From: Coptodactyla brooksi
Lineage: Eukaryota > Arthropoda > Insecta > Coleoptera > Scarabaeidae
NCBI GenBank assembly: GCA_033557675.1
Contig: JAWQRM010000420.1
Span: forward strand, 1-22,906
Length of the DNA stretch: 22,906 bases
Reading direction: 5' to 3'
Shown one piece after another: positions 10,076 through 17,929 of this stretch (position 1 is its first letter; every line of letters begins with the position of its first letter). Below the pieces are notes generated by a model that saw only the letters and a list, made by a program, of their open reading frames with translations, was not told the origin of the DNA and made no database searches. The translations under genes were made by a program, and so were the position numbers.

Positions 10076-10284
10076 CTTTTTTCAGAGACAAGAAAACAAT
10101 CATGTGAATTTGCAGGTTCGAATTCTGCTCAGAGGTCAATTATTTTCTCATTTGATAAAACGTAGTTAACAAGAAAATAGATTGATCTCCGAGCAGGAAT
10201 CGAACTTGTGACCTCTGCTTTTAGAGTATCTGTTATGAAAGTACCTGTTCAGAGGTCAATTTATTTTCTTGTCTCTGTAAAAAG
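10076..10284. repeat. Nested inverted repeats of a tRNA-derived SINE-like sequence
   Basis: The outer arms are 10076-10096 and 10264-10284 (about 20 of 21 bases complementary). Inside, 10111-10157 and 10165-10218 are inverted copies of a module holding a tRNA B-box-like core (ggttcgaattc; on the minus strand agttcgattcctgc) followed by agaggtcaat and a TTTTCT tail. A third partial copy in plus orientation, ctgttcagaggtcaat, starts near 10245. The B-box resemblance suggests a tRNA-derived SINE inserted repeatedly. The Imp pre-mRNA could fold here into a stem of over 100 bases. Confidence 0.6.
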
Positions 10285-10450
10285 TTATAAATTTCTTATT
10301 AAAACATCTCGGTGACACCAATTATTTCTTATATCAAAATAGATGTGTTTCAGACATTTTTGAAGGTTGTTTTTTTTTTAGTAAAAATAGTTAATTAGTT
10401 TTAAGGTTTTAAAGTGGTTATGAAAGTGTGGCAAGTACTTTCATAATCAG

Positions 10451-10647
10451 CAAGAGGTCTTCAGACAGTATTATGTTCATAAAGATCTTTTTCTTAACAT
10501 AAAGACTTTATGTTCAAAAATATTCATAAAGACTTTTTGATGCAGTAATGAATCAGATTTATTTGAAACTAGAAGAATGGAATGGTAAGGAGAATGGAAA
10601 ATTTTCCAAACATAAAACCGTCCACTGCATTCCCTGGTATCAATTGC
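10451..10647. repeat. Diverged direct duplication, copy A
   Basis: Shares an ordered series of words with 10763-10914: caagaggtct, agactttt, gcagt, atgaa, ggaaaa, aaacataaaacc, cattgca or ctgcatt, and ccctgg/ccctga with atcaa. Copy A has extra internal short repeats (cataaagactt three times). The divergence implies an old duplication. No coding potential or known family is recognised. Confidence 0.55.
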
Positions 10648-10762
10648 AAATTCTACTTTTCTTTGTGCCTTTGTGACAGTCATTTTCGAATTTTCACACG
10701 TTTACAGTTTTAAGGCTGTGAAGTAAAAAATAATAATTCTAATGATGTGTTAGTAGTTCAAC

Positions 10763-10914
10763 CAAGAGGTCTGAAAGAAATTATCTTGTTACGTTCAAAC
10801 ATGTTAGTAAACAAGTCAGACTTTTTCCAGCAGTGATGAAACAGTGATGAACAGGCGAAAGAAGGAAAATATTCTAAACATAAAACCAGTCATTGCAAAC
10901 CCTGATATCAATGC
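10763..10914. repeat. Diverged direct duplication, copy B
   Basis: Second, shorter copy of 10451-10647, in the same orientation about 300 bp later; the best-kept words are caagaggtct, agactttttc and ctaaacataaaacc. The unit could be an old unclassified repeat present twice, or a local tandem duplication in the Imp intron. Confidence 0.55.
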
Positions 10915-11169
10915 TTTCGTATAACAAGTAAGACCAGTTATCCAGAAATGATTAATTTGATTATATTATTATTTAAATACAAATATAAAAAATACTTATT
11001 CTACATAAAATAACGGAATAAATTGAAAAAAGATTATCTCAACAAAAACCAATGTTGAAGATCTTACCACATAACATAATATAATAGAATAAACAACAAT
11101 GAAATGAGGTACCTCTAAAAAAATAGAATGCAAAACAATAGCAGGCAGCTTATAGATGTTGGATTAGAG

Positions 11170-12531
11170 CAGTGGTAGTTCAGCTGGTCCCTACTACCCT
11201 CTAGTGGGCGTTCCAGCTTTCATGGTGGGCGGTAGGGGTTTTGTCCGATACCGGTGCACTTTCCTTTTTTTTTATTTAATTGACTTGTTAAAAATATTGA
11301 AATGGAAATTTTGTGAAGTATTATTTAATTTTTTTTCAAACAATAGCATTATTTAAAAACATTTTCATTGGGTTTTCATAAAATTCTTTAGTGTTCACAA
11401 ATGGCATAAAAGCGGACCAACCAAGCGGCACTCGATTAGTATTAGTATTAGTGAGAGTAAGCACTTGCCTACAGCTTCAAACAAAATATTGTGATCTCAT
11501 GTCTCAAAAAAAAAAATACGTGACTATTTGCCAGAGAATCTGAAGATGGGTTTCACAGAATTATGCCTTTTATTTGGCAGATATTTTCAAGAGATTTGAT
11601 GTTGTCAATTTGCAGCTTGAAGAAGCTAATAAAACTCTTAAAGGTTTCCAAAGCATTGTTTCATTATTTATTGTCAAACTTGAACTACTTCATTATAATC
11701 TGTAGAAGAGAGAATTTTATCAGTTTCCTGAATTATTGTCTATAAAAGATAATGCAACTCCAGAGGATATTGACAAATTCAGTAGCCACCTCAACGAACT
11801 TAAATTGGTCATGGAAAAACGAATTGAAGATATTTTGAAATTGAAGGTCTATAACTGGGTGAAAAGTCCTTTTACTGCAAATATTGAAGAGGCTGATACA
11901 ACTTGCCAAGAAGAACTGTTAGAAATTAGATATGATGAAGAAAGTAAATGTAAGTTCGATAGTGGTCGATATGAAAACCTATGGCAAGTTAAAAAAATGC
12001 CCCTTTTATATCAAAATATGTGAAAAATGATATTCATTTCATTGATACCTTTCCCTACCTCATATCTTGTCGAATCAGGTTTTAGTGCTTTTAATAATAT
12101 AATGACCAAAGAAAGAAACCACCTGAACATTTCTGAAAGAGGAGACCTTCGTTTGTTCCTTAGAAAAATTGAGTCAGACATCCAGTATTTAGTTTCGCAG
12201 CATTAGCCTCAGAGATCTCATTAATAATTTAAATAATTAAATGCAATATCATCAGACTTCATGCTTCTATGTATGCAAAGTATAAGTAAACAAATAGATT
12301 TAACTACAGTAAGTTCTTTTATAAAGCCAAACTGCGAAACTCTGCCAAAGTATTTGGTAAGTAGTTGCCAAAGTATGTGCTTTAACTTGCTGTAACTCTG
12401 TTTTATAAAGGAAAGTTACTTCTCTACTTTATGAATCAACATTACTGTAGAATTGGTGGGCGGTTAGAGAATTTTACTACTATCAGAGATTCAAAGGTGG
12501 ACGGTAGGTATAAAAAGGTTAACTACCCCTG
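11170..12531 (+). mobile_element. hAT DNA transposon, internally deleted, with TIRs and 8-bp TSD
   Basis: The left end starts cagtggtagttcagc; the right end, read inward on the minus strand, starts caggggtagttaacc. Both are followed by ctacc and gtgggcgg / ccgcccacc-type subterminal motifs. The flanks gattagag (11162-11169) and gattacag (12532-12539) match at 7 of 8 bases, as expected for the 8-bp target duplication of hAT elements. At 1,362 bp it is too short for a full autonomous copy and holds only the C-terminal part of a transposase. It sits inside the Imp intron on the opposite strand to the gene. Confidence 0.85.
11565..12206 (+). pseudogene. hAT (ZBED/FAM200-like) transposase, C-terminal part, two stops
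   Basis: One continuous frame, broken only by stops at 11703 (TAG) and 12021 (TGA), encodes the C-terminal third of a hAT transposase of the ZBED5/FAM200/SCAND3-like branch. Recognisable blocks are YLADIFKRFDVVNLQLEEAN, a middle helical part (FSSHLNELKLVMEKRIEDIL), and the C-terminal dimerisation region with FPTSYLVESGFSAFNNIMTK, ERGDLRLFL and a terminal QYLVSQH. The N-terminal zinc finger and the first catalytic residues are missing, so it cannot move itself. No frameshift is needed, which argues for moderate age. Confidence 0.82.
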
Positions 12532-12539
12532 GATTACAG

Positions 12540-12813
12540 CATAGGGAATATTATAGAAGCTTAGATAGTTTAAAGAACAGGCATACAGGGATACCATAAG
12601 AAATGAACAAAGGTCAGAAATAGAATAGAAAGGAGTCTTACTCTTACACTCGCCTTTGAACTTTTAAATGTTAAAATGTCAAAAAAGTATTCTTTAATTT
12701 ATCATTTTGTATTCTTCTGTTAATAATCTGTTTATAATTCTAAGTTAGCTATGTAGTAAAAAGTTATACCAATTAGGAAAAATCGTGGTCGTCTCATAGC
12801 AGAACCATAGATG
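12540..12813. other. Imp intron between hAT and mariner-like relic
   Basis: AT-rich DNA with no gene. It may include the outer end of the mariner-like relic (cgtggtcgtctcatagcaga near 12785), but no terminal inverted repeat can be matched to the other side. Confidence 0.4.
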
Positions 12814-13010
12814 ACCCCCCTCACTTCAAAACGACCCTGTCCTACCATGCGAGTGATCAGTAATGTTTCTGATGTCTCGGGAGGAGGTACATGCTAGTGC
12901 TGCTTGATATCGTCCTACGTACACTTATTAAAGTGATTTTTTAGCTACTGATAAATGTTTATTTATCTCTTTTCGAACGTTCGATTTCGAAGTTCGACAA
13001 ACAAAAACTT
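12814..13010 (-). repeat. Shared block beside mariner-like relic, copy 1
   Basis: About 195 bp strongly similar to 15306-15495. The best-kept stretch contains gtctcgggaggaggtacatg and, next to it, the words gctgcttgatatcgtcctac and aaatgtttatttatctcttt. In both places it lies just downstream (minus strand) of an IS630/Tc1-mariner-like transposase relic, which suggests it is the 3' end of that transposon family. It has no clear reading frame. Confidence 0.8.
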
Positions 13011-13084
13011 CACTCTTACTAAAATAAAAGGTCACTCTAAAACAAAATAATTCTAATATTTAAAAATAAAACTAAATGAAATAC

Positions 13085-14003
13085 AATACCCTAAACCTGT
13101 TGTAGAAATTTCTTCTCACTCTGGAGAGCATTTCTGGAGTAATAGTTTGACGAGCTCGAATAATTTTTATTTTAAGCTCATTCAAACTATTGGCTCATTG
13201 ACAATATTGGTAAATGATTGCTTTAGTATACCGCCACAAAAAGAAATCATTTGGCGTTAAATCTGGCGATCTAGGGGGCTATATAATGCTGCCACTTTTG
13301 TTAATAACACGATCAGGGAAAGAATTTCCCCGAAATTCTCGCACGTTCATCGAATTATGAGTAGGACAACCATCATGCTCAAACCAAACCTCCTCACGGT
13401 TGGGTGGGAGGTTTCGGACAGCAGGATTCACTTGATTCTGCAATAGTTCTAAATATTTATAGGTTTCCGTCAATGAAAAAAGGTCCAATGATGAAATCAC
13501 CTAAAATACTAGTCGAAACATTCGGCTTTTGTGGATACTGCGCTCGAGCAGCAACAGCTAGATGCTTATTTTCCTGAGCCTAATATCGCATAACAGACGG
13601 ATTATGATGACCATGAATGGGAAAAGGCAATTCATTCAAAAATAAAACATTTTTTAAAAATTTTCATTCTCGTTTGATTTTTCCATCATACTTTTACAAA
13701 ATTCCATTCATCTGATATTATCCTCAGGAAAAATCTCTTGCGTAGTTCCCACTTTAAAGCAACAGTTTCAGTTTCCCAAGCCTCTCTTTCAGGTTTCAAT
13801 TGAGGTTGTTGAGGGTAGCGAATTTTCAAGTGGCACTGGCGACCACCTGTCTTTTCAAACACTTCGACAATACGCAATATTGTTTGACGCGATGCAATTG
13901 GCTGATTTTCGAAAGCAACTGCGAATACAACTTCTTCTGAAGAATTGTCGCTTAGATACCACTTCATAATTTGAACCCTCTTGGTGGTTGTAAAAACAGA
14001 CAT
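13085..14003 (-). pseudogene. IS630/Tc1-mariner-like DDE transposase, nearly full span but broken
   Basis: The minus strand begins MSVFTTTKRVQIMKWYLSDN, the N-terminal helix-turn-helix of the arthropod DUF4817-type transposases. After a scrambled middle part come QENKHLA, GDFIIGPFFIDGNL, then in another frame VWFEHDGCPTHNS (second catalytic Asp kept), FPDRVINKSGSII, a stop in place of Trp, PPRSPDLTPNDFFLW (third acidic residue kept), and ITPEMLSRVRRNFYNR near the end. The family's first catalytic motif (FTDES) reads FLNEL, so that Asp is lost. Several stops and at least one frameshift show it is dead. It lies in the Imp intron, in the same sense as Imp. Confidence 0.85.
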
Positions 14004-14186
14004 TCTAAGTCAAAACTCTCAGGGAATTTGCAAATCCGTAACCAATTGTGTACGAGAATGCAATATCCCTATGAGACGGCATGTAATTTCCTACATGGTA
14101 TACTAGAAAGTACTGGACCATTTGTCCACTACCATTTAAAATGTAAGATATACAGAAATATAAAAATCGTTATTTCGTTTCATTAC

Positions 14187-14432
14187 CTGAACACTGAAGA
14201 ACGGTCCGATGATATGTACAGTAGTTTCGTCTTCTTGTTGGCTAGCACCTTGTTCTGGCAGTTTGATCACACTCCCTGTAACTCGTTGTAATTCACGGAC
14301 ATTCTGGCCACCTTTGCCTATTATTCTCCCCACTTGCGAACTCGGCACCATAATCTCTACCGTCAGCCTCACATCGTCAGCTCCCGCCACGAATCCCTCT
14401 TCCCTCATCTTTTCAAATATTAAATACTGAGC
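14187..14432 (-). CDS. Imp: Imp (IGF2 mRNA-binding protein), KH4 exon
   Basis: An 82-codon internal exon between a 3' splice site (TATTACTTTAG) and a donor (CAG|GTAATG), phase 0 at both ends. It reads AQYLIFEKMREEGFVAGADD, joining KH3 to KH4, then most of KH4: RLTVEIMVPSSQVGRIIGKG with the RNA-binding loop GKGG, QNVRELQRVTGSVIKLPEQ, and VHIIGPFFSVQ. The final KH4 helix is in the next exon, 4.3 kb away. The frame is intact. KH3 and KH4 of this family act as a pair in RNA binding. Confidence 0.95.
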
Positions 14433-14496
14433 CTAAAGTAATAGATAAAAACATGAAGATATCGAGCTTTGATTTAACAACTATCGTTTCCATTAC
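14433..14496 (-). other. 64-bp Imp intron
   Basis: The intron runs from GTAATG (complement of 14496-14491) to TTTAG (14437-14433). It is phase 0 and tiny compared with the 4.3-kb intron that follows and the >8-kb one before. Confidence 0.9.
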
Positions 14497-14786
14497 CTTC
14501 CATTGCGCCTCTGGTGATCCGACGATTGTAACCCGTCTCTCGGTTTGTGTGTCCTGGGGTTTCGTCTCGTCCAGCGGTGCTATCTTGACCGTGGCGCCTG
14601 AAAACCTGATGATGTTCCTAATGTGCGATCCCTTCGTTCCGATAATTGCTCCCACCGCGTTATTCGGTATGTACAGGTACGTCGTCTCCTGGCTGTCACC
14701 TCCTCCGCCTTGCGGGCCGCCGGCCGGGTACATTCCAGGATACGGTGCTTGGCCTGTGTACAAACCCCTTGAACCGTAACCTATAC
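14497..14786 (-). CDS. Imp: Imp (IGF2 mRNA-binding protein), KH3 exon, partial gene
   Basis: The exon opens at a 3' splice site (ACTTTTGTCAG|GTATAG), taking one base of its first codon from the previous exon, and closes at AAG|GTAATG. It encodes a Gly/Pro/Tyr-rich linker (GYGSRGLYTGQAPYPGMYPA, then a Gly run) and KH3: ETTYLYIPNNAVGAIIGTKG with the loop GTKG, then HIRNIIRFSGATVKIAPLDE and RRVTIVGSPEAQWK. This is almost the sequence known from other insect Imp proteins. The two RRMs and KH1-KH2 should lie further right, but no such exon occurs before the window ends at 22906, so the upstream intron exceeds 8.1 kb. Confidence 0.95.
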
Positions 14787-15290
14787 CTGACAAAAGTACC
14801 GATAAAATTGGGCCAATACTTCTGTCAGAATTTAAAAACTGTTTGCATCAACAGTTCTTTTTTTTTGCTTTCATAAATAAATTAACATTCAACTGGGGCC
14901 ATTGCAATATTATGGGTGAGTTGGGAAATTTTCCTGTCTACATGCAAACTGTGTCCATCTACAATAGTGTACAATATAATTAGTACTCAATATAAATATT
15001 CGTATTATTAAATATAACTTGTACAAACAGTTCAAAAATATATTTATGCAGCTCATAATTGTATAATTGCACACATATTTTTGAACCGTTTATTTTTTGT
15101 GTAACCAATCTTACATAAAATAAGGGAGTCTCAAATGTTTCAGTTGTGAAACTGAACTAACTTGCTTTAAAAGATATTGCGTGATGATACTCATTGTGTG
15201 TTTTCTGTAATGTGAATATGAATCGTACATGTATAGTTATTTATTTTTATGTTGCAGTTAAACATGTCAAGCATTCCAGGGTATGCAACA
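14787..15290 (-). other. Imp intron; small inverted repeat at 15022-15096
   Basis: AT-rich intron sequence. The only structure seen is an inverted repeat with arms of about 20 bases (15022-15042 and 15074-15096; acaaac-gttcaaaaata) around a loop of about 31 bases. No exon is supported. Confidence 0.5.
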
Positions 15291-15305
15291 AGTGACTCCC
15301 ACCAC

Positions 15306-15495
15306 AAGCCCATCACCCTTCTCACTTCGAGACCAACCTGCCCTACCGTGTGAGTAATATTTCTCATGTCTCGGGAGGAGGTACATGCTAGTGCTGCTTG
15401 ACATCGTCCTACGTACACTTAATTTTTAAGTACTCACAATAAATGTTTATTTATCTCTTTTCAAATGTTTAAGTTTGATTGACATACAAAAACAA
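15306..15495 (-). repeat. Shared block beside mariner-like relic, copy 2
   Basis: Diverged direct copy of 12814-13010. The central ~55 bases (15370-15421) differ from copy 1 by about one base. It again lies downstream of a mariner-like transposase relic (15625-15984). An open frame through it on the minus strand is not preserved in copy 1. Confidence 0.8.
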
Positions 15496-15624
15496 ACAAC
15501 AAAAGTGTTATTAGTAATCTCAAAATACTATAAAATTTAACAACAAAAGTATTATTAAATTGAAATGATAATATAGTACAACAGCATAATTGTTTCTTTA
15601 ATGCCTTATGGCAAATGCCTTCCT

Positions 15625-15984
15625 TTACCTTATAAACAATATACTAAACATTATGTAATGTACAGTATTTTGTAAGCAATTTCGATTGAATTCATTACAG
15701 GCTATTATAATATGATTTCTTAACTCTTCAACATTCTGTATTGAAATATTGTTATAAATATTAGTATCGTGTAGTATCCAACCCTTTATTAATGAGACAA
15801 TATCTGCTTGGAGGAGGTTCAAAATCTTGTTTGAATTTAGATTTCCATCAATAAAGAATGGGCTGATAATTTCGAGCCCAAATGATAACCCCTTCATTAT
15901 GCTGAGTATTTTAGGTTTTGAATAAAGATTGGTATATGACCAATATCTGTTAGTAAAAATATCTGTTTGAGACTTTACAAGCAA
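15625..15984 (-). pseudogene. IS630/Tc1-mariner-like transposase, internally deleted
   Basis: An open frame of about 119 codons joins two separate parts of an IS630/Tc1-mariner-like transposase. The first has FTNRYWSYTN and ISPFFIDGNLNSNKILNLLQ, the mid-catalytic region that reads IIGPFFIDGNL in the relic at 13085-14003. It then jumps to SIQNVEELRNHIIIACNEFN, the family's C-terminal block. The stretch with the second catalytic Asp (WFxxDG) and the WPPRSPDLTP motif is gone. The open frame is therefore a deletion product, not a working gene. Confidence 0.7.
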
Positions 15985-16061
15985 TTCAGAGAAAACGATG
16001 TTTCATTTGAATAAAAAGCATTGCTTTTTAATCTGTTTTGATTTTCTCTCAATAGGTTCTA

Positions 16062-16466
16062 GGAAAATTCACCGACTGCAATTCACTGACGGAAAATTCA
16101 CCGACAACAATTAACCAGCTTGAAAGTTAACCAACCTACAATACGTCAACAGGATAATTAATCAATTCTACAATTCTTTATTTTTAAATTACGTAAAATA
16201 AAAACAAATAATTCTTCCAACTCAACCCAACTCAACCCAACCCTACGCAACTCAACCCCACCCAACCTAAGTCAACCCAATCCAAGTCAACTCAACCCAA
16301 GTCAACCCACCCAAACCAAACTCAACCCAACCAGTCCAGTCCACTTCAATCCAACCCAACCTAACCCAGTATACGAAATAAATTACAATCCTTAAATTAT
16401 TCTTTTTACGAATATTGCGGGTCAATAAAATTTCAAGTCGGTGAATTGTTGCCGGTGAACTTTCTG
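16062..16466. mobile_element. 400-bp element with inverted ends and CAACC-rich core
   Basis: The left side has two tandem units of about 29 bp starting ggaaaattcaccgac (16062 and 16091). The right side, read on the minus strand from 16466, gives ccagaaagttcaccggcaac, then aattcaccgacttg, an inverted match to 16091-16122. Between them lies the pentamer minisatellite at 16217-16367. It is non-coding. The layout suggests a non-autonomous DNA element of the kind that carries internal tandem repeats; the family is unknown and no target duplication is evident. Confidence 0.55.
16217..16367. repeat. Degenerate CAACC/CAACT minisatellite
   Basis: About 150 bases built from CAACC, CAACT, CAAGT and CCAAC pentamers, nearly free of G on the plus strand. 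On the Imp-sense strand it is G-rich (GGGTTG and GAGTTG units). It ends with one CCTAA-like unit (aacctaaccc), but the array is not an insect telomere repeat. Confidence 0.85.
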
Positions 16467-16776
16467 GATACCCTTTGAATACATTAAATAAAGCTATACA
16501 AAAGCCCCTTAGTTGACTGTTATTAATTGAGATATAATGATAAAGAGATGCTATATATAAGAATACATTTCACATACAAAAAATTAAAGCACTGGATGTA
16601 TTTAAGTCTAATATCAATATGGTCGCCGTACCAGACTCGGACTATTGAGAATTATACATATATTGCTGTAGCGAGTATGTATGTTGGAAAATCGTTACTA
16701 AAAATTTAAGGTGAAGTTATATTTGCCTTGTGTGATTTGTGCTGTATGAGTTACTCCTTCTTTTCAAAATACGAAC
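16467..16776. other. AT-rich Imp intron, no feature
   Basis: No gene, repeat or RNA is recognised. A 60-codon open frame at 16527-16709 lacks any domain and is treated as chance. Confidence 0.4.
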
Positions 16777-17160
16777 TACAAGGCTTCCAGAAATGTCCAA
16801 ATATCCCACATGACCGCAACTGATTGGACAACCAAACTTGTAGTATGGTAATAATTAAAATAAAACACCTCAACTGTCGTAATTGAGAAAGTCAGCGACG
16901 TAACAAAATTAATTTACTGTTAAATAACAGAAAAAGAAATATCCATTATCAAGCTCCCTGCATTTGTTGTGACTAATCTAAAGCATTAATTTGAAATTCA
17001 ATCGCCTTTCATGAATGCCTATGTTTGAAATGTTAAGATCTGGTTACTTTTTAGTGACACACAAAAATATTACAATACTACCAAACTAGGATAAACAAAT
17101 TCTTAGAACAGGAATCTGTACTTGACCACATGGGACTTGGGCATTTCTGAAAGTCCAGTA
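16777..17160. mobile_element. MITE-like element with long imperfect terminal inverted repeats
   Basis: The left end reads ggcttccagaaatgtccaaa and continues to tcccacatgacc. The right end on the minus strand reads ggactttcagaaatgcccaa and continues to gtcccatgtggtc. A second inverted match lies further in: cttgtagtatggtaataatt on the left and gtttggtagtattgtaatat on the right. The arms together cover roughly 100 bp each around a unique core, total about 384 bp, with no coding capacity. That is the form of a MITE; the family and target duplication are unresolved. Confidence 0.6.
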
Positions 17161-17929
17161 TAATGGAAATGATTTATAAATGATTTCCCTCGGGATGGCT
17201 TTTAGAAAAAAAAATATAAGTAGACAAGGAATTGCCGTCTTAAATTATCCTAAACCATTTTACAAACATGAATAATAAATTCTTTTCCCTTTTTCATATA
17301 GACATATAAAATGTTATTTTGAATGATTTATTTTTATTAATTCTCTTTGTCCCTGAGAGCTATAGCTTCTTGTGGTGCATGTAACCATTACGTTGAGAAG
17401 TGTGTCTCAATATTTTACTTTCGACACGACGTAAGATGTTTTTTAAGTCCTCTTCATTGTTAAGAATACAGAGTTTTCTTTTATTTTTGTATTTATCATG
17501 TAACTTTCACTACTTTAATTCAACACTTTTAATAATATTATGTAGATGTTATCTACATAATATTATTATAATTAATTACATAATATTATTAATAATATTA
17601 TTAATACCTGTAGATGTTATCTGTCGGTCAGGATAAGTAACGAAAAATAAATCGCGGACTTGTCTCAAACTGTTACTGCATTTGTTTAATTAAAGCAACA
17701 TAAGAATAAATCAATTGATATATGCTGTTTACATTCACACAATATAGAAATCATTTCTGGAAGGCCATAATGAATATAACAATACCTCTAGTCTGATTGA
17801 GCATGTAGTATTTTTGGATTGAATATTTGATATTATATTTATTTTATGTAAGCTTGATTGCATACCTGACAGCAAGGTATAACATTAGGGGTATTTAAAT
17901 TGCAACTTCATAGATTAAAAAATAGTGTA
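17161..17929. other. AT-rich Imp intron with a perfect palindrome
   Basis: No gene is seen. The only strong structure is the palindrome at 17531-17567. The word gtagatgttatct inside it recurs at 17613-17625, with TAATATTATT-rich sequence between, suggesting local slippage or a small AT-rich insertion. Confidence 0.45.
17531..17567. repeat. Perfect 17-bp palindrome
   Basis: AATAATATTATGTAGAT (17531-17547) is followed by GTT and then its exact reverse complement (17551-17567). It can form a 17-bp hairpin with a 3-base loop or a cruciform. It is intronic and not followed by a T-run terminator. Confidence 0.85.

Noticed and set aside
10160..10255. tRNA gene on the minus strand
   Set aside because: A B-box-like motif is present, but the T-stem is mispaired and no acceptor or anticodon arm can be formed; better read as a SINE-like relic.
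13971..14779. Plus-strand open frames opposite the Imp exons
   Set aside because: They are antisense shadows of the KH3 and KH4 exons.
15191..15418. 75-codon minus-strand open frame in the shared block
   Set aside because: The frame is not kept in the other copy of the block (12814-13010), so it is not a conserved protein.
16217..16367. Interstitial telomere repeat
   Set aside because: The pentamers are mostly CAACC/CAACT, not CCTAA; only one unit at the end resembles the insect telomere motif.
17351..17358. miR-125-like word TCCCTGAG
   Set aside because: It lies deep in an Imp intron, not in mature mRNA, so a microRNA target site is not meaningful here.
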